Of a stretch of 64,000 nucleotides of DNA, positions 1 through 9,106 are shown in pieces; position 1 is the stretch's first letter, and each line of letters opens with the position of its first letter. The stretch is from Bugula neritina (lineage: Eukaryota; Bryozoa; Gymnolaemata; Cheilostomatida; Bugulidae). The translations under genes and the position numbers were made by a program. Under the pieces are notes generated by a model. It made no database searches. It was not told the origin of the DNA and was given only the letters and a program-made list of their open reading frames with translations. The stretch is taken from NCBI GenBank assembly GCA_964035545.1, contig OZ037768.1, positions 19,013,700 through 19,077,699 of the forward strand, in the 5' to 3' direction.

Positions 1-833
1 GGTTCAAGATAAATGTTTGCTGCATTACCCCACGATTCTAGGCAATATGTTAATTTAGAATTTACAAAAGAGTTATATATTTGTATTAGAATTTTTCTAG
101 GTAGGTGATTGGAACATTTACTTATCAAGCCTACTAAGGGCCTTAGGTTTTGACAAAGTTTGCTGCAATGTTGTTGCCAAGAAAGATGTGAATCTATTAT
201 AATACCTAAGAAGGTAGTTGATTTTACTTCCACTAATTTTTTGTTAAACATTTCTAATGCAAAGCCATTTAAATCTTGTTTATTTTGTGCTGTTTTGATT
301 ATCATATAGTTTGTTTTACTCATATTAACAGTTAATTTATTTTTATTGCACCAATTTTCAATTTTCTTCAATTCACAGTTTATGATGTCCATATTGTTTA
401 ATAGATTTTTTGATTCAAAGAAGAGGTTCATATCGTCGGCAAATAATATAGGGTCTAAATGCATAGTTACATCTGGAAGATCATTTATATAAATTAGGAA
501 TAGTGTGGGACCAAGTATGGATCCTTGTGGTACTCCACATGTGATATGAATAAAGTCAGAATATGTGTTGTTAATAATAGTAGACTGTTGACGATTGGAC
601 AAATAATTTTTAATTAGCTTCACACTGTGACTTGAAAAGTGGAGCATTTTTAATTTAGCTAATAAGATTTCATGATTTATTGTGTCAAAGGCCTTACTAA
701 AATCGAGGAAAATTCCAGCTACAGAATTACCATTGTTCATGGCATTTAAAACCTTGTTTGTTAGATTAATTAAGGCAATATTTGTGTTTCTATTTCGTCT
801 AAAGCCGTACTGGACTGAAGACATGTCTTTCTG
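1..833 (-). mobile_element. LINE (jockey/CR1-like) reverse transcriptase, partial, open to the window edge
   Basis: Read on the minus strand, this stretch translates without a stop from about 833 down to base 1, about 277 codons. It shows the order of a non-LTR retrotransposon reverse transcriptase. Motifs are QYGFRRNRNT, then FLDFSKAFDTINHEILL (RT block with the first catalytic Asp), then GVPQGSILGPTLFLIYINDL, then FADDM, the catalytic box at about 432-443. The thumb-like part follows with LTVNMSKTNYM and STTFLGIIIDSHLSWQQH. The 3' end lies beyond the left edge. The 5' end joins hAT-derived sequence at about 833, so it is 5'-truncated or was inserted there, as is usual for LINEs. The absence of stops suggests a young copy. 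The clade assignment is by motif style only. Confidence 0.9.
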
Positions 834-1550
834 CTTGCCCTGCAACTGCAAATTCACTTTTGATATGTGCTCACTGATATTAGCCAGAAATGCTAAATCT
901 GAGATCCAATGCTTGCCTGTAAACTCAGGATGCTCATGCCCTTACTTTGCATAAATACATATATTTCATTTAGCAAATAGTAAAATCAGTGCAATGCTTT
1001 GGTACTACTAAGCCACCTGATTTTGCAGTAATATGTGACATCTTCAAAGTCAAATTCGAACTCTTCCAGCATAACTTTGAACGATCGATGATTCAAAGCT
1101 CTTGATCATATAAATTTGATTGTGGAAACTACTACTTGCATCACATGATTCATCTTTAAAGTATGTGCTGCCAAGTTTTCTTGATGTATGACACAGTGGT
1201 ACATAAGAAGCATAGGGGCATTATCCCAAAGAGGCAATTTGAGCAATCATCCAATTCGTCTGTTGGCTTTTCCAGTCATGACAGGAGCTCCATCTGTACA
1301 CAAACCTGACATCTTTTCCAAAGACAAACTAAAATCTGTCAGTGCTTTCAGCAAGTTGTTATAGATACCCTTGTGGCTCCATGCATGTTACACATTGTTA
1401 GAAAATCCTCAGTAACATTAAACTTGTCATCAACATAAAATTTTTAAGCTGAGCAACATTAGAAATAGTATTTTGTAAAATACTGAAGATTTCAGTTATT
1501 TTTTGGGACTTTTTACTCCCGATCAACTTTTCTCCGCATTGCCATCTTTG
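834..1550 (-). pseudogene. Decayed hAT-superfamily transposase (ZBED/GTF2IRD2-like)
   Basis: The minus strand gives, in broken frames, a recognisable hAT transposase core. Segments read FNVTEDFLTMCNMHG, then SLEKMSGLCTDGAPVMTGK (the conserved 'DGAP.M.GK' block), then MYHCVIHQENLAAHTLKM, then VMLEEFEFDFEDVTYYCKIRW and LSSTKAL, and finally EHPEFTGKHWISDLAFLANI and SEHISKVNLQLQGKQKD. At least two in-frame stops (after ANRRIG and within KFI*SRALNHR) and one frame change near 1390 show that it is dead. It ends abruptly at the LINE junction near 834. The first part of the protein and the terminal inverted repeats are not recognisable here. Confidence 0.8.
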
Positions 1551-1749
1551 AAAGTTATTATTTTTGTAGTTGTAGAAAAAAACTGCGTTTTACACAGGGC
1601 AGTTGTAGACTGTTGGACTTGTAGTTGTACTCTTTACCTTTTCTTTTCAAGTTGTTTTCAGTTGATTTCAAGGTGGCAAGACACTGGTAATAATTGTCTA
1701 ATAAATTGCCTGGATCATCTGACCATGGATGTTTGGTACTCCAAATTTT

Positions 1750-2195
1750 CATCTCTTTGTCATACGCCGGGTTCGACGCATCTGGGATAGCCAGAGCGTC
1801 TGCCCACCGAGGGAAGTGGTCCGTGAGCACCAGTATTCAGATGTTCCCTCTGGCGGATAACGGCATAGGCCCGACGAGGTCTACCGCCACTACTTGCCAC
1901 GGTCGACCAGCGTATAGCCGGCGTCGACCAGTGGTTTCCGAGGGGTGGCCTTGCTTACTAGCTTAGCAGACCTCGCATTGCCGTATCCGCAGTCGTACGT
2001 TCCGAGTCATTCCTGGCTAGTACCAACGCAGCTGCAGACACCTGATGACCCGACTGACTCCAGCATGAGCCTGTTTATGGGTGTCCCAAATCAGTTCCCG
2101 TCGAAGGGCACGTGGACAGACGCGGTCTTTCTGGCGGACGATTGTCTGCTGCGAGCGTTATCATCAGGAGGCCATCAGGACTGACCTTGCGGGAA
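1750..2195 (-). pseudogene. Relic of a Ty3/gypsy integrase related to the intact element at 18593-26037
   Basis: The minus strand encodes an integrase N-terminal part closely matching the pol of the intact element at 18593-26037. Segments include RRELIWDTHKQAHAGVSRVI (zinc-binding HH part), VRLRIRQCEVC, RRRLYAGRPWQVVAVDLVGP (first catalytic Asp) and LTDHFPRWADALAIPDAS. In-frame stops replace a Trp in 'RWY*PG', follow the second Cys, and occur after RGNI. The similarity ends at about 1755, in the middle of the domain, where unrelated sequence continues. No LTRs are seen, so this is an isolated dead fragment of the same family. Confidence 0.85.
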
Positions 2196-2219
2196 TCCCA
2201 GCAACGGCAGGGAAAGCTT

Positions 2220-2760
2220 CGTTTGGAGTTTTCTCCCCAACTTGACTTCTGCAGAAGAAAATCCAGTAGCAGAGTGTGGTGTTAAATGAAAGCTCAGCAG
2301 AAACTTTCTCAACTAAGCTTTATGGTCTTTGCCTAAAATGTGAGCTATCTAACAAACTGCGGTCCATTGTCTGTTCTTATACTTGATGGAACTCCCCATC
2401 AACAGAACATAGTTTCAATAGCTTCAACTATCTTTGTCACAACTGTTGACCTCAGAAACGCTATCTCAAAATGACGATTGTAATAGTCCGCCACCACGAG
2501 AATACCCTTTCCATTGGGCAATGGACTCAGTAAATCACAAGCAATGTGTTCCCATGGCCTGTCTGGCATTTTTGTACTGGACATGGGTGGTGGTCTGCTC
2601 GGTACACTGACAAGCTGGCACTCATAGCAATCTTTACAAAACCTCTCTGCGTCTGATCCATGCCTGGCCACCACAATTTTGTGAGCAATAACTTCCACAA
2701 AATGTTTCACTTGCCTTTCACAGAAGTGTTCACTTAAGGTTTCACTATGAACTCCCCAAG
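2220..2760 (-). pseudogene. Relic of a second, different gypsy/KRBA2-like integrase
   Basis: On the minus strand, 2399-2710 translates to an integrase segment of a family unlike the two intact elements. It has a zinc-binding CKDCYECQLV motif, RPWEHIACDLLSPLP (first catalytic Asp), GILVVADYYNRHFEIAFL, and then, after 2400, SSIRTDNGPQFVR (second catalytic Asp). Stops follow FVR and recur further on, so the third catalytic residue is not reached in an open frame. It abuts the other integrase relic at about 2200, which makes the first 2.8 kb a stack of nested transposon debris, all on the minus strand. Confidence 0.8.
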
Positions 2761-4809
2761 CCCAGTGTTGTAATTTTGTGAGTGTATAGATTAAGCAGTC
2801 TGCATGCCAGTACTATTCTTTTATAAAATACAAATCTCTTTGAATGAGTTAATATAATAGCCATTATTTTACTCTTATGTATCTTCATAGAACTCCAGTG
2901 TAAGACTGACTGTACACTGGAAATTCTCTTCCTTATCTAGCAGCAAGATTTCCCGCCACCTCGAGTGTCCGAAACTCGGTCGAGATTCGGAGTTCCGTTG
3001 GTTGAAGTCGGAAGGGTCTGTCCGAAATCGAACAGACCCCTCCGAAGTCACACCTCGAGCTCCGATCTCGGTCGAGTTTCGGCTCACATAACTTCGATTG
3101 TTTAATTTAAAAAAATGTGGCGGGGGAGTACAACTCTACAGAAAAAAAATATAATGCTAGTATAAACATATCTACATTTCCATTACACCAGTCTAGTGCA
3201 AGAAAAATTTTACAGAATGCTTTATTAGATTGATTAGAGTTTGCATAAGATTTTCAACAGCTGAAAATCCAATTTTTAGCTCAAAATAATATCTTCATTA
3301 TGGTGTTTAGTATTTAAATAACTCAATCTGCCTGTACAGTCTTTCAACATTTATAATTCATATAAATTCTGCTCATTCATAGTAACTGTGTTCTGGTTTT
3401 CGCCAACCGATTTACACTAAGTTTTCAAACTTCTAATTATGGTAATGAGTTTTTCATTGGTGTTTGGAAACAGTTGCATCCAATAAAGCCATAAACATAG
3501 GTTCCCACAACCTCAAATCCATGAATACAAGCATTCATGTAGGCCTACTGTGATCATGTAGGCCTACTGTTATTGAGAACTTTGATGTTGGTTGAACCTT
3601 GTATCTACAAATAGTTTTTTTTTTGTAGAACAGGAAAACATCGCAGCAATATCTTTGAAAAAGAAGTTGTCAGATGGTCAGCAGGAACAAATATCTTTCA
3701 GGATCATGCTTTCAGTACAAATAGGTGACAGCAGCTTAGTTATGGCAATATATTGTTTTGGTACTGTTGCAGCTGAAGAGGTGCAAACTCTGCAAGGTAG
3801 TGATGCTGTGTCTCGAATAAGGCTCAAAGTTCTTATACAGAAGTCCAGGCAACAAAAAAACTAGAAAATGGATTCAAATTGTTTAGGGGAGACAGCTCCT
3901 GAATGCTGTCTTAGGAAAATTATGGAGCTATCTATGATATTAGTAAGAATGAGAGACTCATTGGAAATTACCCAGTGGTAAAAATTTACAACAGGTTAAG
4001 GAATTCTCTACCCTTCTGCATGGTTATTAGTTCACAGTCAAAAGTTTTATAAAACAACTTGTGCTTTGTATTTCTTCTATTGCAAATTGGCTCACTGTTC
4101 AGGAGTGTAAACCTTTCTTTCTCACCAGTGCCGTCAATGGAATGTGTTTCTTCTTGATTAACCATCAGGAGTAAGCTTTTCAAAAAGCTAACAAATTGTA
4201 AGCAAGATCTATGCTCATCACCTTATCACTACTATGCCATGTTAGCAATAGGTTATAAGGCTTTGCCTTCTACAGCTCTAATGTTTTGTTCAGTTTCTCT
4301 CTCATGCTTAAAGTACTGTGTTCTGATACACTTATGGGTGTTTTATATTGTAATATAAATTACGGTTGTCTTAAATTTATAAACAATTTTCTCTGATGAT
4401 GACCTTGGTAATCTTTGAAATATTAGTAAGGATCTACCAGTTTTTCATCATACTTCATTAGTTTTAGAATGAAGTATTTTAATAAGCAGGAAGTTTGTAT
4501 TTTACTTTTTGGTCTGTCTAAATTATCACACTTTATTGTTTTTGCTATAAATTGTATGTTTGATCAAATAGAACATCTGAAACAAATGCACTCAATTTTT
4601 TTCTCGTAACAGCTAAATTTTACATGAGTTTTAGACTGTAGCAAGTCTATGATGCAAGATTTCATGATCATAATATCTTCGTGTTGATCACGTTTGAAAC
4701 TGCTTCAGGATAAGCTGTGCTGATTTATACATGTATCAGTTTTCTTGGAAAAGATATTGCAAAACTGCTAGTCAACAAAACTTTGGTTAGTAGTGGAGCT
4801 TGACCAGAT
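2761..4809. other. No recognisable gene
   Basis: AT-rich sequence with only short open frames. The longest on the plus strand (3592-3864, 90 codons) resembles nothing I recognise and lacks splice or promoter context. A GC-richer patch at about 2945-3085 is open on the minus strand but is compositionally repetitive (repeated 'tccgaa/ctcgag' words), more like a repeat than an exon. Confidence 0.5.
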
Positions 4810-5140
4810 TACTTGGAGGCGGTGTATTTATTTACAGCCTTTGTGTCCTCAGACACGGCATGTTTAGCTAACTCTCCTGGCAGAATCAGTCTCACAGCAG
4901 ACTGTACCTCGCGACTGGTTATGGTGGATCGCTTGTTGTAGTGCGATAATCGTGACGCTTCATCAGCAATCTTTTCGAAGATATCATTGAAGTGTCCGGG
5001 TGCACTAGCTTCAACACCTTGTAAATATATGTGCTGTAACTTTCTTTTCTTTTCCGCTTGTTTTTCTTGTCTCCAGACGTTGGAGCTGCTTTAGCCTTTC
5101 CTGCTCTCTTGGCGCTTTTGAAGATAACTTTAGGAGGCAT
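4810..5140 (-). pseudogene. Histone H2B pseudogene with an internal out-of-frame deletion
   Basis: The minus strand from the ATG at 5140 reads a typical invertebrate H2B tail: MPPKV, lysine-rich linker, [17 protein letters not shown], then LVHPDT. The next residues should be GISSKAMSIMNSFV, but about 40 bases are missing and the frame shifts near 4995. In the shifted frame the rest of H2B follows intact ([18 protein letters not shown], then [20 protein letters not shown], then [20 protein letters not shown]) to a TAA at 4810. The deletion removes part of the histone fold (alpha-1/loop/alpha-2), so a normal H2B cannot be made. I see no histone 3' stem-loop downstream, no poly(A) tract and no other histone gene nearby, so its origin (tandem-cluster stray or retrocopy) is open. 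Confidence 0.9.
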
Positions 5141-6353
5141 GCTGTTCAGTTAGTGATGATAATGTTGAATGCTTGTTCTCGATGTAATGACTGCAACAGT
5201 AGTTTGATGCTCAAATGTTATAGTGCTCCATAGTGACATTACAATGTTAGTTAGCAAATAGTTGCTCTGGAAAGGAGAGTCCTATGTAACAAACTTTAAT
5301 TTCAAATCTTGATCTCTGGAAAGTATGGCAACCGAAAGATATTAAAAAGTCATATCAAGTTGGTTCGAAAAGCCTCGGCATGATACCAAACAATGATACC
5401 ACTGCTCATTTGCTAAGTTGAATATAGGAGGCAAAAAGCAATACATTAAAAGTAGGAAAACACCAAAATAATGTTTAAAAAAAACTTAGTCATTCAAGAA
5501 TTGCACTTGAACTAGCAAAGCCTATTTTTTTATGAATAAGTTCGCTGTGCTTCTTATGGCTCTACTAAGGCTTAAAACCACTAATCTAGCAAATGTCTTA
5601 TTTAAGGCCAGAACTATATGTGAGACAAGAGGTAATAACTCCTTGTAGTGAAATTCAATTAAATAAATGTGGACTCATTGACTAATTAAGGTGCTTCAAC
5701 GTTGTAAAAGATAATATAGATCGATATAATATAATATGGTGCATTATTTTATTTGTGAAACACATAATCAGTACATTCTAGATTGTACTCTAGAGCCAGC
5801 CATTCGTATTATTCTATTATGCATAATATAATGCTATTATATTGCTATTTGAGGAAGAAAAATATGTCTGAAATTTGACAATATAACTGTACCATGTACT
5901 TTATTAATAAAGCACAAGCTTTACATTGACCTCTGTGTATATTCTGTATTTTAAGAAGGTTTATCAGCACTGAAGCAATTATAACTGAGTTTAAACAATT
6001 GCCATTGCAGATTGAATATGCAACACAGAGGACATCTTTCTATGAGTAAATGAGTCAATTATACTTCAGTGGAATACTAAAAAAAATGGAAGGATTAGGA
6101 ATACAACTGTAAATAATTCTATAACATAACTATATACAACTCTAAAGTCTGTACTCTACATATGTATATGAACTGCCGAAGAATGTTATAGTTATAGATA
6201 TAAATTAGCAATTAGTTCCATCACAATGTTATCATCATGGTACAAAAGTAATAAGGCAAGTGTCATTCTATATAATATAATCTCAAACTGCTCAGTAGCC
6301 TATAAAACACATAACCCTAATACAAATGAAATTGAATCCCTTTCCTAAATAAC
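5141..6353. other. Intergenic and probable 3' UTR of the Roco-caspase gene
   Basis: AT-rich with no coding sequence recognised. The part next to 6354 is presumably the 3' UTR of the minus-strand gene. A minus-strand AATAAA lies at about 5900-5905 inside a short palindrome and is the first plausible poly(A) signal I see, about 450 bases after the stop. That assignment is weak. Confidence 0.35.
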
Positions 6354-9106
6354 CTATAAGGAAGAGTTATCCTCTCTCTTGGAGCCATTAAAGCCAGGAA
6401 ACAGGTAAAGTTTTCTCATGTGAGTGAGAGTATCCCAAGCCACAACTAGCTGGCCACTGTCCAAGTCTCTGTTTACACACAGCTTTCTGACTTTAGTCTG
6501 TACCTAAACACAATTATATGTAACTGTATATTCCAGGTATCTAAATTCTAGATGGATAAACACAGAAATTTAGAAACAAAACTACTATTTGAGTTTGTAC
6601 TAGCATTTCTTATCTTCTGTCATTTAGATTATGCGTAGTATGTATGATTGTAACTATAGAGTAGTGCTTTCACTGAGGACCTAAACATAGTCTGTAATGT
6701 GCAAAGCTAAAAGTGTTGGAATGTTTTGAGCAAAATCTACACTATTGTTGGCTTGGGAAAGTTCCAATAGAAATTATAATGCTCCGAAAAAGATTTGAAA
6801 TTGAACTGTAAAATTTTAGCTGTATAACCTAGCATATAATTCTTAAACTTACTTGTTTAAATATAGTGAGGGGATCGTGGTGACAGGCATGCTTATACAG
6901 TGAAGACACGAGAGCTCTAATCATTAGAGATCCGTATACAGGATGTCTCTTTGATATGAATGCTGTAACAGTCAACATATGAATGCTATATAATAGTCAA
7001 CATATGAATGCTATATAATAGTAAACATATGAATGCAATATAATAGTCAACATATGAATGCTATATAATAGTAACTATATGAATGCAATATAACAGTCAA
7101 CATATGAATGCTATATAATAGTCAACATGTGAATGTTATATAATAGTCAACGTATGAATGCTGTAACAGTCAACACTTGAAGGTTAAAACATATATGGAA
7201 GCTTTCTCATTACAATCAAACAATTTAGAATAAGTGTTAATCAAAACTAAACTGGCCATTAGCTTTTCGTCTTTTATTTGCGTTAAAGTTATACTTCACT
7301 ACTACATTAAGACAACACTCATTATTCGTTAGTGTGATCAGAATTAGACCTTAGCACTGTCATAGCTATAACAGCCATAAAATCTAGCTTAGTGTAGTGA
7401 AAAAAAGTTAAATTGGCAGCTATCTCTCTAGCAGTTACCATAACATTCTTTTATGGCATATCATTAGCTGTATATTAAATATTGTGTTGAAAAATTAGTT
7501 CGCCATTTGTCTTGTTAGCTCAAGTCCTTCTGCTATATTCAATATTTTAATAGCCGTAACTGTAAATTTTAATATATCCAACAGTTCATCAGTACATATT
7601 TTGTCATTTTTCCTGGCGTAGCTCTTATGCATACCTTTCTCTACGTAGTTTGTAAAGTCGCACAGTTTTGCTTTACATCTGTAGCAACTACAGCAGGTAA
7701 AGTTATTTATTTTTTCAACATGCATAGCCTGTGTTTCAACATTTAAAGCCACTGAATAATTATTCTTATTAAGCAGATACACTTATGTTACAAAGATTAG
7801 CTGCAAACAGTATTAATTGTTTAATGCTACGGTCACTGAGCTATAGATAGTCATCTCCAGGTGATCTAAGCCAAGGATATGTGCAAAAATATATCATAAA
7901 ATTATTTTCATTGACTAAGAAACAAATAAAGTAAGAGTGTATGCAAAACTGCAAGAGAGGAAGGCCACAACAAGCTATACTCACACTCTATGCTAGATTT
8001 CACTACTATTAAATCGTCATAGTTCAGTCTATTCATAGACTTAGCATCTTCAACCCCTGGCACTCTAGCGGGTTGTGATGACACTACTACAGCGTCTTCA
8101 TTCTGAGCTTGTCCAAGGTCAGATGCTGGGTCTATACCTTTATCACCAACATCTACCCTGGCTGTCATACGAAGTTGCATTTCAAAATGGTTACATTTTA
8201 CTAGATTGGAGAGAATGCATTTGTTGCAACTTTTAGTACAGTGGATAGTCGATTTAAACTGCTCTGCACAAAAAACCATCTTATACAAAACTGATTATTT
8301 ATCTCACACTTGCAAAACTATCTTACGTTAGCTTTGCTGTTTGATATATATAAGACAACATGTTCAATAAATTATCAATCAAAGATCGTCTTCATTTAAA
8401 ATTAATTAATATTTTAGCTCAATTAATCATTTTAAAATTCTTAGCAAAACACTTTCATCTAGAAAACTTCTTACCACCACTACAAGCTTCTAGTATGACT
8501 ATTTTTGGTTTGCCGCACATTCCAGGAAAGTTCAAGAATGTCAACAGGTCATACACGTCTGTGAGACTGAGCATCTGCAGGTCTGTACCATAAAGGTAGT
8601 TATTCATGCTTCCATGAGTCATGATGACTAATACATGACACCCCAGGTCTTCGTGCTCTTTCAGCTGTACTTCATCTTTGATGGTGGATAGAATAGCCTA
8701 GAAAATTATGTGGTGGATTACTATAAAATAAACTATAAAGTAGTTTCCCTTAGAGAGACACTTTGATTTTAGAGAGAGCAACATTCCAGCAGTGCCAAAT
8801 TTCGTATTTGTTAGTTTTCGTTTAGTCCAACTTAAAAAAGAATTTGCTATTTAACCCAAGTATTTGTTGACACTAAACTGTACATCTATCTATCAACTAT
8901 GAAGTGCGCCAATGGCATTACTGCATCATACATACTTCTGCCTTCAAGTCTGTGTGTGTTACAACCTCAAATTTTAGGCCTCGCAACACAGCAGACATAT
9001 TCTCAACATCCACATCTGAACCTTTCCTACACAAATCTGGTCTCTTATCAAAGTTCTTGTTGTTTATTATCAAAGCTCTTCCTCTTTTACGTGTCATACT
9101 GAACAC
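6354..9106 (-). other. Caspase domain exons (p20 and p10) of the Roco-caspase gene
   Basis: Five phase-matched exons (9106-8936, 8697-8475, 8263-7985, 6962-6853, 6503-6354) build a full caspase. p20 has VFSMTRKRGRALIINNKNF, the P1-Asp pocket Arg/Gly in CRKGSDVD, catalytic His in MTHGSMNN and catalytic Cys in ILEACSG, where most caspases read QACRG. A linker of about 90 residues holds several Asp. p10 has YDDLIVVKSSIE, then FISKRHPVYGSLMIRAL where most read SWR...GSWFIQ, then the C-terminal helix/strand ending RKLYLFPG. The changes at the S3-S4 pocket positions predict altered substrate preference. The dyad is intact, so I call it an active-type caspase, not a decoy. Confidence 0.88.

Noticed and set aside
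2875-3087. Open minus-strand frame in a GC-rich patch
   Set aside because: Repetitive wording and no homology or splice context.
3592-3864. 90-codon plus-strand frame
   Set aside because: No recognisable domain and no supporting signals; expected by chance in this length.
4810-5140. Functional H2B gene
   Set aside because: The histone fold is interrupted by an out-of-frame deletion after HPDT.
6954-7177. CRISPR-like array
   Set aside because: Head-to-tail 25-bp units without unique spacers in a eukaryotic intron; a minisatellite.
7495-7782. First reading of this frame as the caspase p10 C-terminus (DELLDILKFTVTA, LTRQMAN)
   Set aside because: Exons 6962-6853 and 6503-6354 give a far better p10, with GSLMIRAL and KLYLFPG, in the right phase. 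The earlier likeness is coincidental; I keep only the alternative-exon idea at low weight.
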